A model generated the notes under the pieces. That model was not told where the DNA came from, did no database searches, and saw only the letters and a program-made list of their open reading frames with translations. This document shows positions 22,311 through 34,357 of a stretch of 64,000 nt of DNA, piece after piece (position 1 is the first letter of the stretch; every line of letters starts with the position of its first letter). Both the position numbers and the translations under genes were made by a program. The stretch is from Avena insularis (taxonomy: Eukaryota > Streptophyta > Magnoliopsida > Poales > Poaceae). The DNA is taken from NCBI GenBank assembly GCA_023614405.1, contig CM042686.1, positions 352,664,329-352,728,328 of the forward strand. The letters are read 5' to 3'.

Positions 22311-25109
22311 CTTGGATTTCAAGCCGAACGACCAAAGTCAAGGACATATATACATCATACTTTATGCTGATGATCCCATATTAGAGAATTTGGATGGAGA
22401 TAGATTTGGCCATATTTTTTAAACAATCAAAGAGGAAGTAGTGTGAAGAGTTTGGATGAGATCAGTTGATATATGAAGAAGGAGTCGAACCAGAAATTTT
22501 TCCTTTCAGGGTCCTTGTGCTAAATGTATGGACCTCGATGTAATTTTCCCCATTTAGGTCCTTGATGTAAAATGTACTCCCACCGCCCGTGTAAAATTCT
22601 AACCTAAAAGTAAGTTCTGAAATTTAAACAAATTTAAGCTTAGTTGTCAACGAGTATGAACCATGCTTGGATTTCAAGCCGAATGACCAAGGTCAAGGCC
22701 ATATTTACATCATACTTTATGTTGATGATCCCATATCCAAGAATTTGCATGCCGACAAATTTTTGGCCATATTTGGAAAACAATCAAAGAGGAAGTAGTA
22801 TTAAAGTATGGCTCGATCAGCCGATCTCTCAAGAAGGAGTCGTACCCAACTATTTTCCTTGCTTAATTTTAGGGGCATGCTAAATGTGGACCACGATGTA
22901 ATTTACCTTTTAGGTCCTTGATGTAAAATGTACTCCACCATGTGTAAAATTCTACCCTAAAAGTAAGTGGTGAAATTTAAATGAATTTAAGCTTAGTTGT
23001 TAATGAGTATGAACATTCTTGGATTTCAAGCCGAAGGACCAAGGTCAAGGCCATATCAACATCTTACTTTATGTTGATGATCCCATATCCAAGAATTCGA
23101 ATACCGATAGACTTGGCTATATTTTGAAAACAATTGAAGAGGAAGTAGTATGAAGAGTATGGCTCGATCGGCTACTCTCTCGAGAAGGAGCCAAACCCGA
23201 CTGTTTTCCTTGCTTAGTTTTAGGGTCCTTTGTGCTGAATGTATGGACCCCAGTGTAGATTTCCTTTTTTTAGGTCCTTGATGTAAAATATACTCCCACC
23301 ACCAGTGTAAAATTCTAACCAAAAAGTAAGTGGTGAAATTTAAATGATCTTAAGCTTCATTGTCAATAAGTACGGACATCCTTGGATTTTAAGCCGAACG
23401 ACCAAAGTCAAGGTCATATCTACATCATACTTTATGCTGATGATCCCATATCAGATAATTTGCATGGCGACAGATTTTGCCATATATTTTAAACAATCAA
23501 AGAGGAAGTAGTATGAAGAGTTTAGCTGAGATCAGCTGATCTCTCAAGAAGGAGTCAAACCACAAAGTATTCCTTTCAGGGTCCTTTGTGCTAAATGTAT
23601 GGACCTCGATGTAATTTACCCTTTTTAGGTCCTTGATGTAAAATGAATTCCCACCACCCGTGTAAAATTCTAACCTAAAAGTAAGTGCTGAAATTTAAAC
23701 AAATTTAACCTTACTTGTCAACGAGTATGTCAAGGCCATATCTACATCATACTTTATGTTGATGATCCCATATCCAAGAATTTGCATGCCGACAAATTTG
23801 TGGCCATATTTGGAAAACAATCAAAGAGGAAGTAGTATTATAGTATGGCCCGTCTATTTTCCTTGCTTAATTTTTTTTGGGGGGGTGTGCTAAATGTGTG
23901 GACCACGATGTAATTTCCCTTTTTAGGTCCATGATGTAAAATGTACTCCCACCGCCCGTGTAAACTTCTACCCTAAAAGTAAGTGGTGAAATTTGAATGA
24001 AATTAAGCTTAGTTGTCAATGAGTATGAACATTCTTGGATTTCAAGCCGAAGGACCAAAGTCAAGGTCATATCAACATCATACTTTATGTTGATGATCCC
24101 ATATCCAAGAATTGGAATACCGATAGATTTGGATATATTTTGGAAACAATTGAAGAGGAAGTAGTATGAAGAGTATGGCTCAATCAATTTGCACTCTCGA
24201 GAAGGAGTTGAACCATTTTCCTTGCTTAGTTTTAGGTTCCTTTGTGCTGAATGTATGGACCTCGGTGTAGATTTCCTTTTTTAGGTCCTTGATGTAAAAT
24301 GTACTCCCACCGCAAAGGCAAAATTCTAACCAAAAAGTAAGTGGTGAAATTTAAATGATTTTAAGCTTAGTTGTCAACAAGTACGAACATTCTTGGATTT
24401 TAAGCCGAACGACGAAAGTCAAGGACATATCTACATCATACTTTATGCTGATGATCCCATATCAGAGAATTTTCATGGCGACAAATTTTGCCATATTTTT
24501 TAAACAATCAAATAGGAAGTAGTATGAAGAGTTTAGCCGTGATCAGCTGATCTCTCAAGAAGGAGTTGAACCACAAAGTTTTCCTTTCAGGGTCCTTTGT
24601 GCTAAATGTATGGACCTCGATGTAATTTTCCCTTTTTTAGGTCCTTGATGTAAAATGAATTCCCATCACCCATGTAAAATTCTAACTTAAAAGTAAGTGC
24701 TAAAATTTAAACAAATTTAACCTCACTTGTCAATGAGTATGAACCATTCTTGGATTTCAAACCGAACGACCAAGGTCAAGGCCATATCTACATCATACTT
24801 TATGTTGATGATCCCATATCCAAGAATTTGTATGCCAACAAATTTGTGGCCATATTTTGAAAACAATCAAAGAGGAAGTAGTATTAAAGTATGGCTCGAT
24901 CAGCTGATCTCGAGAAGGAGTCGTACCCGTCTATTTTCCTTGCTTAATTTTAGGGGGGTTTGTGCTAAATGTGTGGACCACGATATAATTTCCCTTTTTA
25001 GGTCCTTGATGTAAAATATACTCCCACTCCGATGTAAAATTCTAACCTAAAAGTATAAGTGGTGAAATTTAGGCGATTTTAAGATTAGTTGTCAACAAGT
25101 ACAAACATT
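22311..25109 (+). repeat. HOR copy 4 (2799 bp)
   Basis: This is the shortest copy. Indels cluster at 22873-22950 (the G-run and GTGTGG block reduced) and 24180-24320. Its eighth monomer has acaatcaaag, shared with copies 5 and 6, where copies 1-3 have acaatcgaag. Confidence 0.9.
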
Positions 25110-27915
25110 CTTGGATTTCAAGCGAGACCAAAGTCAAGGACATATATACATCATACTTTATGCTGATGATCCCATATTAGAGAATTTGGATGGAGATAGA
25201 TTTGGCCATATTTTTTAAACAATCAAAGAGGAAGTAGTGTGAAGAGTTTGGATGAGATCAGTTGATATATGAAGAAGGAGTCGAACCAGAAATTTTTCCT
25301 TTCAGGGTCCTTGTGCTAAATGTATGGACCTCGATGTAATTTTCCCCATTTAGGTCCTTGATGTAAAATGTACTCCCACCGCCCGTGTAAAATTCTAACC
25401 TAAAAGTAAGTTCTGAAATTTAAAAAAATTTAAGCTTAGTTGTCAGCAGTATGAACCATGCTTGGATTTCAAGGAATGACCAAGGTCAAGGCCATATATA
25501 CATCATACTTTATGTTGATGATCCCATATCCAAGAATTTGCATCGACAAATTTTTGGCCATATTTGGAAAACAATCAAAGAGGAAGTAGTATTAAAGTAT
25601 GGCTCGATCAGCCGATCTCTCAAGAAGGAGTCGTACCCAACTATTTTCCTTGCTTAATTTTAGGGGGGGGCTGTGCTAAATGTGTGGACCACGATGTAAT
25701 TTACCTTTTTAGGTCCTTGATGTAAAATGTACTCCCACCGCCCGTGTAAAATTCTACCCTAAAAGTAAGTGGTGAAATTTAAATGAATTTAAGCTTAGTT
25801 GTTAATGAGTATGAACATTCTTGGATTTCAAGCCGAAGGACCAAGGTCAAGGCCATATCAACATCTTACTTTATGTTGATGATCCCATATCCAAGAATTC
25901 GAATACCGATAGACTTGGCTATATTTTGAAAACAATTGAAGAGGAAGTAGTATGAAGAGTATGGCTCGATCGGCTACTCTCTCGAGAAGGAGCCAAACCC
26001 GACTGTTTTCCTTGCTTAGTTTTAGGGTCCTTTGTGCTGAATGTATGGACCCCAGTGTAGATTTCCTTTTTTTAGGTCCTTGATGTAAAATATACTCCCA
26101 CCACCAGTGTAAAATTCTAACCAAAAAGTAAGTGGTGAAATTTAAATGATTTTAAGCTTCATTGTCAATAAGTACGAACATCCTTGGATTTTAAGCCGAA
26201 CGACCAAAGTCAAGGTCATATCTACATCATACTTTATGCTGATGATCCCATATCAGATAATTTGCATGGCGACAGATTTTGCCATATTTTTTAAACAATC
26301 AAAGAGGAAGTAGTATGAAGAGTTTAGCTGAGATCAGCTGATCTCTCAAGAAGGAGTCAAACCACAAAGTATTCCTTTCAGGGTCCTTTGTGCTAAATGT
26401 ATGGACCTCGATGTAATTTACCCTTTTTAGGTCCTTGATGTAAAATGAATTCCCACCACCCGTGTAAAATTCTAACCTAAAAGTAAGTGCTGAAATTTAA
26501 ACAAATTTAACCTTACTTGTCAACGAGTATGTCAAGGCCATATCTACATCATACTTTATGTTGATGATCCCATATCCAAGAATTTGCATGCCGACAAATT
26601 TGTGGCCATATTTGGAAAACAATCAAAGAGGAAGTAGTATTATAGTATGGCCCGTCTATTTTCCTTGCTTAATTTTTTTTGGGGGGGGTGTGCTAAATGT
26701 GTGGACCACGATGTAATTTCCCTTTTTAGGTCCATGATGTAAAATGTACTCCCACCGCCCGTGTAAACTTCTACCCTAAAAGTAAGTGGTGAAATTTGAA
26801 TGAAATTAAGCTTAGTTGTCAATGAGTATGAACATTCTTGGATTTCAAGCCGAAGGACCAAAGTCAAGGTCATATCAACATCATACTTTATGTTGATGAT
26901 CCCATATCCAAGAATTGGAATACCGATAGATTTGGATATATTTTGGAAACAATTGAAGAGGAAGTAGTATGAAGAGTATGGCTCAATCAGCTGCACTCTC
27001 GAGAAGGAGTTGAACCCGACTGTTTTCCTTGCTTAGTTTTAGGTTCCTTTGTGCTGAATGTATGGACCTCGGTGTAGATTTCCTTTTTTTAGGTCCTTGA
27101 TGTAAAATGTACTCCCACCGCTAGTGTAAAATTCTAACCAAAAAGTAAGTGGTGAAATTTAAATGATTTTAAGCTTAGTTGTCAACAAGTACGAACATTC
27201 TTGGATTTTAAGCCGAACGACGAAAGTCAAGGACATATCTACATCATACTTTATGCTGATGATCCCATATCAGAGAATTTTCATGGCGACAAATTTTGCC
27301 ATATTTTTTAAACAATCAAATAGGAAGTAGTATGAAGAGTTTAGCCGTGATCAGCTGATCTCTCAAGAAGGAGTTGAACCACAAAGTTTTCCTTCGTGGT
27401 CCTTTGTGCTAAATGTATGGACCTCGATGTAATTTTCCCTTTTTTAGGTCCTTGATGTAAAATGAATTCCCATCACCCATGTAAAATTCTAACTTAAAAG
27501 TAAGTGCTAAAATTTAAACAAATTTAACCTCACTTGTCAATGAGTATGAACCATTCTTGGATTTCAAACCGAACGACCAAGGTCAAGGCCATATCTACAT
27601 CATACTTTATGTTGATGATCCCATATCCAAGAATTTGTATGCCAACAAATTTGTGGCCATATTTTGAAAACAATCAAAGAGGAAGTAGTATTAAAGTATG
27701 GCTCGATCAGCTGATCTCTCGAGAAGGAGGAGTCGTCTATTTTCCTTGCTTAATTTTAGGGGGGTTTGTGCTAAATGTGTGGACCACGATATAATTTCCC
27801 TTTTTAGGTCCTTGATGTAAAATATACTCCCACTCCGATGTAAAATTCTAACCTAAAAGTATAAGTGGTGAAATTTAGACGATTTTAAGATTAGTTGTCA
27901 ACAAGTACAAACATT
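25110..27915 (+). repeat. HOR copy 5 (2806 bp)
   Basis: Same monomer order. Multiple 2-4-bp losses lie at 25122-25130, 25445 and 25473-25546, several removing CCG (caagcgagacc, caaggaatgacc, gcatcgacaaa). Confidence 0.9.
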
Positions 27916-30732
27916 CTTGGATTTCAAGCCGAACGACCAAAGTCAAGGACATATATACATCATACTTTATGTTGATGATCCCATATTAGAGAATTTGGAT
28001 GGAGATAGATTTGGCCATATTTTTTAAACAATCAAAGAGGAAGTAGTGTGAAGAGTTTGGATGAGATCAGTTGATATATGAAGAAGGAGTCGAACCAAAA
28101 ATTTTTCCTTTCAGGGTCCTTGTGCTAAATGTATGGACCTCGATGTAATTTTCCCCATTTAGGTCCTTGATGTAAAATGTACTCCCACCGCCCGTGTAAA
28201 ATTATAACCTAAAAGTAAGTTCTGAAATTTAAACAAATTTAAGCTTAGTTGTCAACGAGTATGAACCATGCTTGGATTTCAAGCCGAATGACCAAGGTCA
28301 AGGCCATATTTACATCATACTTTATGTTGATGATCCCATATCCAAGAATTTGCATGCCGACAAATTTTTGGCCATATTTGGAAAACAATCAAAGAGGAAG
28401 TAGTATTAAAGTATGGCTCGATCAGCCGATCTCTCAAGAAGGAGTCGTACCCAACTATTTTCCTTGCTTAATTTTAGGGGGGGGCTGTGCTAAATGTGTG
28501 GACCACGATGTAATTTACCTTTTTAGGTCCTTGATGTAAAATGTACTCCCACCACCCGTGTAAAATTCTACCCTAAAAGTAAGTGGTGAAATTTAAATGA
28601 ATTTAAGCTTAGTTGCTAATGAGTATGAACATTCTTGGATTTCAAGCCGAAGGACCAAGGTCAAGGCCATATCAACATCTTACTTTATGTTGATGATCCC
28701 ATATCCAAGAATTCGAATACCGATAGACTTGGCTATATTTTGAAAACAATTGAAGAGGAAGTAGTATGAAGAGTATGGCTCGATCGGCTACTCTCTCGAG
28801 AAGGAGCCAAACCCGACTGTTTTCCTTGCTTAGTTTTAGGGTCCTTTGTGCTGAATGTATGGACCCCAGTGTAGATTTCCTTTTTTTAGGTCCTTGATGT
28901 AAAATATACTCCCACCACCAGTGTAAAATTCTAACCAAAAAGTAAGTGGTGAAATTTAAATGATTTTAAGCTTCATTGTCAATAAGTACGAACATCCTTG
29001 GATTTTAAGCCGAATGACCAAAGTCAAGGTCATATCTACATCATACTTTATGCTGATGATCCCATATCAGATAATTTGCATGGCGACAGATTTTGCCATA
29101 TATTTTAAACAATCAAAGAGGAAGTAGTATGAAGAGTTTAGCTGAGATCAGCTGATCTCTCAAGAAGGAGTCAAACCACAAAGTATTCCTTTCAGGGTCC
29201 TTTGTGCTAAATGTATGGACCTCGATGTAATTTACCCTTTTTAGGTCCTTGATGTAAAATGAATTCCCACCACCCGTGTAAAATTCTAACCTAAAAGTAA
29301 GTGCTGAAATTTAAACAAATTTAACCTTACTTGTCAACGAGTATGTCAAGGCCATATCTACATCATACTTTATGTTGATGATCCCATATCCAAGAATTTG
29401 CATGCCGACAAATTTGTGGCCATATTTGGAAAACAATCAAAGAGGAAGTAGTATTATAGTATGGCCCGTCTATTTTCCTTGCTTAATTTTTTTTGGGGGG
29501 GGTGTGCTAAATGTGTGGACCACGATGTAATTTCCCTTTTTAGGTCCATGATGTAAAATGTACTCCCACCGCCCGTGTAAACTTCTACCCTAAAAGTAAG
29601 TGGTGAAATTTGAATGAAATTAAGCTTAGTTGTCAATGAGTATGAACATTCTTGGATTTCAAGCCGAAGGACCAAAGTCAAGGTCATATCAACATCATAC
29701 TTTATGTTGATGATCCCATATCCAAGAATTGGAATACCGATAGATTTGGATATATTTTGGAAACAATTGAAGAGGAAGTAGTATGAAGAGTATGGCTCAA
29801 TCAGCTGCACTCTCGAGAAGGAGTTGAACCCGACTGTTTTCCTTGCTTAGTTTTAGGTTCCTTTGTGCTGAATGTATGGACCTCGGTGTAGATTTCCTTT
29901 TTTTAGGTCCTTGATGTAAAATGTACTCCCACCGCCAGTGTAAAATTCTAACCAAAAAGTAAGTGGTGAAATTTAAATGATTTTAAGCTTAGTTGTCAAC
30001 AAGTACGAACATTCTTGGATTTTAAGCCGAACGACGAAAGTCAAGGACATATCTACATCATACTTTATGCTGATGATCCCATATCAGAGAATTTTCATGG
30101 CGACAAATTTTGCCATATTTTTTAAACAATCAAATAGGAAGTAGTATGAAGAGTTTAGCCGTGATCAGCTGATCTCTCAAGAAGGAGTTGAACCACAAAG
30201 TTTTCCTTTCAGGGTCCTTTGTGCTAAATGTATGGACCTCGATGTAATTTTCCCTTTTTTAGGTCCTTGATGTAAAATGAATTACCATCACCCGTGTAAA
30301 ATTCTAACTTAAAAGTAAGTGCTAAAATTTAAACAAATTTAACCTCACTTGTCAATGAGTATGAACCATTCTTGGATTTCAAACCGAACGACCAAGGTCA
30401 AGGCCATATCTACATCATACTTTATGTTGATGATCCCATATCCAAGAATTTGTATGCCAACAAATTTGTGGCCATATTTTGAAAACAATCAAAGAGGAAG
30501 TAGTATTAAAGTATGGCTCGATCAGCTGATCTCTCGAGAAGGAGTCGTACCCGTCTATTTTCCTTGCTTAATTTTAGGGGGGTTTGTGCTAAATGTGTGG
30601 ACCACGATATAATTTCCCTTTTTAGGTCCTTGATGTAAAATGTACTCCCACCGCCCGTGTAAAATTCTAACCTAAAAGTAAGTGGTGAAATTTAAATGAA
30701 TTTAAGCTTAGTTGTCAATGAGTATGAACATT
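27916..30732 (+). repeat. HOR copy 6 (2817 bp), right end of the homogeneous array
   Basis: It is complete and ends in its A-type monomer. Instead of another C monomer, a B-type monomer follows at 30733, so the HOR register stops here. Confidence 0.9.
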
Positions 30733-32315
30733 CTTGGATTTCACGCCGAAGGACCAAGGTCAAGGCCATATTAACATCATACTTTATGTTGATGATCCTA
30801 TATTCAAGAATTGGAATACCGATATATTTGGCTATATTTTGGAAACAATTGAAGAGGAAGTAGTATGAAGAGTATGGCTCGATCGGCTACTCTCTCGAGA
30901 AGGAGCCGAACCCGACTGTTTTCCTTGCTTAGTTTTAGGGTCCTTTGTGCTGAATGTATGGACCCCGGTGTAGATTTCCTTTTTTAGGTCCTTGAGGTAA
31001 AATGTACTCCCATTGCTAGTGTAAAATTCTAACCAAAAAGTAAGTGGTGAAATTTAAATGATTTTAAGCTTAGTTGTCAACAAGTACGAACATTCTTGGA
31101 TTTTAAGTCGAACGACCAAAGTCAAGGACATATCTACGTCATACTTTATGCTGATGATCCCATATCAGAGAATTTGCATGGCGACAGATTTTGCCATATT
31201 TTTTAAACAATCAAAGGGGAAGTAGTATGAAGAGTTTAGCTGAGATCATCTGATCTCTCAAGAAGGAGTCGAACCACAAAGTTTTCCTTTTATGGTCCTT
31301 TGTGCTAAATGTATGGACCTCAATGTAATTTTCCCTTTTTAGGTTCTTGGTGTAAAATGAACTCCCACCGCCCATGTAAATTTCTAACTTAAAAGTAAGT
31401 GCTGGAAATTAAACAAATTTAACCTTACTTGTCAACGAGTATGAACCATTCTTGGATTTCAAGCCGAACGACCAAGGTCAAGGCCATATCTACATCATAC
31501 TTTATGTTGATGATCCCATATCAAAGAATTTGCATGCCAACAAATTTGTTGCCATATTTTGAAAACAATCAAAGAGGAAGTAGTATTTAAGTATGGCTCG
31601 ATCAGCTGATCTCTCGAGAAGGAGTCGTACCCGTCTATTTTCCTTGCTTAATTTTAGGGGGTTTGTGCTAAATGTGTGAACCACGATGTTATTTCCCTTT
31701 TTAGGTCCTCGATGTAAAATGTGCTCCCACCACCCGTGTAAAATTCTAACCTAATAGTAAGTGGTGAAATTTGAATGAATTTAAGCTTAGTTGTCAATGA
31801 GTATGAACATTCTTGGATTTCAAGCCGAAGGACCATGGTAAAGGCCATATCAACATCATACTTTATGTTGATGATCCCATATCCAAGAATTGGATTACCC
31901 ATAGATTTGGCTATATTTTGGAAACAATTGAAGATGAAGTAGTATGAAGAGTATGGCTCGATCAGCTGCTCTCTCGAGAAGGAGCCGAACCTGACTATTT
32001 TCCTTGCTTAGTTTTAGGGTCCTTTGTGCTAAATGTATGGACCTTGATGTAGATTTCCTTTTTTAGGTCGTTGATGTAAAATGTACTCCCACCGCCAGTG
32101 TAAAATTTTAACCAAAAAGTAAGTGGTGAAATTTAAATGATTTTAAGATTAGTTGTCAATGAGTATGAACATTCTTGGATTTCAAGCCGAACGACCAAGG
32201 TCAAGGCCATATCTACATCATACTTTATTCATATGATCCCATATCCAAGAATTTGCATGTCGACAAATTTGGCCATATTTTGAAAACAATCGAACATGAA
32301 GTAGTATGAAGAGTT
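30733..32315 (+). repeat. Diverged satellite monomers in ancestral B-C-A-B-C order
   Basis: The CTTGG marks lie at 30733 (B type), 31095 (C), 31451 (A), 31812 (B) and 32174 (C). They differ from the HOR monomers at many sites and do not form the eight-monomer period. The last monomer is split by the retrotransposon at 32316 and resumes at 55373. Confidence 0.85.
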
Positions 32316-32780
32316 TGATGGGGTTAATTGCATAAAAAACCAAAAATTCCTATGGTTTCCAACTGCCAAAATCGAATCTAGGCGATACTTGTAACGGTTT
32401 CTGATGGACTCACCCTCGAAGACTGTAAAGCGGGATAACATTTCTGCAAACAAATGTGGCCATTGTAGAGTGTGCATGAATGTACTCAAGGAAGTGCAGA
32501 TGATTAGTGCCACAAGAGGACATCGCCTTTGTAATCGGTCACACATACATTGTGCTAACGACTCCCATCCCTTGCTCCATGTTGGGCAGCGGAAGTAGTG
32601 GATCCCTATGAACTCCACCAACACTATGAAATGGTGGTTATGGTGGTGGAGAACATCTTGAGAAGGGCTTCACCTAAGCACCTCGCTTGTGGAAATGGAC
32701 ATGGCTAGAAGGGGAGGAAGATGCCAACCAAAGGGCATATGAGAGGAATGGCAAATGTGTGAGATGAGAGGAGGAGGGGG

Positions 32781-32789
32781 CCTTTTATA
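32781..32789 (-). promoter_or_regulatory. TATA box of the left Angela-like LTR
   Basis: TATAAAAGG on the minus strand, conserved in the partner LTR at 54142-54150. Confidence 0.55.
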
Positions 32790-33448
32790 GGTGAGGGGGC
32801 AGCCCAAGAGGCCATGGCGCACCATCCATGGTGGTCCCCCCACCTATCCTACATTTAGGTGGGTGGACACTCCACTCACATAATTCACCTCCACTCATCC
32901 TTCATTAATTTCCCACTCAAAAATTCAAAGGTCTTTCCATTAAAGCACTTTAATTCACTTGTTTTAATTCAACTCAATTTAATGAACACTTAATTTAATG
33001 AGTACTTCATTCAATAAACACTTCATTTAATGAACACATTAACATTTTATTCACTTGCTTTGTTTTGATACACTAAAACTATTTCAGCAGATTCGATAGA
33101 ACAAATTCCTGCGATATCCATTATCTTCTCCTATGTTCCCTATCCACTCAATTGCGTCGACTAACCTTAAGTGTGTATCCCTACAGGTTTGAGAAATATG
33201 TAGACATGATCGAGACTTTCTCCGATCAATAATCATTAGCGGGACCTGGAGATCCATAATGACTCCCACTAGTTCCACAAAAATCCAACGATCGTCTAAA
33301 CCTTTTTTGCTGTAATCAAATTCCTTTTGTCTCGCGATATTTTACTTGTCCGAGATCTGATCATTTGGTATCATCCATACCTAGTTCAGTCTTGTTACCG
33401 ACAAGTACTCTTTTTTCTCATTCCTGTGATATAACATTCTAGTGATCT

Positions 33449-34014
33449 CAATGGTGAGGAAATCGGTAATCGTTAACTGCTCGGTCGGCTTGGGAGTAGT
33501 GACTAATCGGAATTCGGATGATTAACTGATTGAATCGGTCGGCTATTAATCGGTACAACCTACATCAATTAGCACCTAAAACCCGTGTATATAAGAAAGA
33601 AATAGTATATGAGCCTTTATATGCCCAACCCTACTTATCTAGAGCCCAAACCCCATTAAAACACATATGCTTATCCTCTGACCTCTGAAGTTGCTCTTCT
33701 CCCACCACCTACCCAGGGTACTGGTTAGGGACAGAGGGAATCGAGCTCTTGGAGGAAGGAATCGAGCGGAAGCTTCGCAAAACCTACTTCATTGGGGTAG
33801 GCTAGCGGTTGGACGGGCGATGCGTTGAAAATTTTGCAAATTTTTGGACCAAGTGTAGTAGTTAATCGGGAATATACCTAGTAATCGGTCTATCAGAGCT
33901 ATTAGTCGAGATAAAGGATTAACACAAAGGATTAGTGGTAATCGACACGGTTAGGTCCCTAGTAGCAATTAATTGGCCTATTAATCGCTGATTCAGATGA
34001 TTTTTTGAACAGTG
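33449..34014. mobile_element. hAT-like non-autonomous element (566 bp)
   Basis: An exact 8-bp duplication, AGTGATCT, flanks it (33441-33448 and 34015-34022), as in hAT transposition. The ends are imperfect inverted repeats: CAATGGTGAGGAAATC on the left and, read inverted, CACTGTTCAAAAAATC on the right. The partner LTR near 54793 shows the empty site (agtgatcaaatcatttgc). The interior repeats aatcgg and taatcgg and has no transposase frame. Confidence 0.85.
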
Positions 34015-34357
34015 AGTGATCTAATGATTTGCTTGCAAGCTATGTCAATGTGATATCACCGGGAGGGCCCTGAGTATATCTCTCCGTCATCTGGATGGAA
34101 AAATCCGACTCTTGATCCATGAGTCTCAGTTAACACTTTCCAAGTACCTGACGGCACCTTTATAATCACCCTGTTACGGTGTGATGTTTGATGGAATCAA
34201 AGTACGTTTCCGGTGAAAGTGATTGACGTGATCTCATGGTGTAAGGACATTGAGTTACTACAAATGTGATAGAAATACAAACTTGAGTACATGATCGTAT
34301 TGCTACATCTAGTTCGGGTGACTGTTCATCATATCATTCTCCAATGATATGAACCTA

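Larger units (their letters stand above)
13856..30732 (+). repeat. Satellite array: six 2.81-kb higher-order repeats of eight monomers
   Basis: Monomers of about 355-363 bp are recognised by the block CTTGGATTTCAAGCCGAACG, then CATACTTTATG(c/t)TGATGATCCC, GAGGAAGTAGTAT, CCTTGATGTAAAATGTACTC and AGCTTAGTTGTCAA. In the first period the CTTGG mark falls at 13876, 14231, 14595, 14957, (absent), 15604, 15967 and 16324, then the pattern restarts at 16687. Restarts follow at 19500, 22311, 25110 and 27916, and the array ends near 30732. Copies of one period look about 98-99% identical, while neighbouring monomers differ far more. That is the definition of a higher-order repeat. The array has no coding potential; the many near-identical 80-118-residue frames across it are repeat translation. 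Confidence 0.95.

Noticed and set aside
14209..30612. Family of near-identical 79-118-residue frames repeated along 14-31 kb as a multigene family
   Set aside because: They repeat exactly with the satellite period, occur on both strands, lack shared coding signals and are closed by ordinary repeat variants. They are translations of satellite DNA.
13856..30732. CRISPR-like direct repeat array
   Set aside because: Units are about 355-363 bp head to tail with no short repeat/spacer alternation; the sequence is plant satellite DNA.
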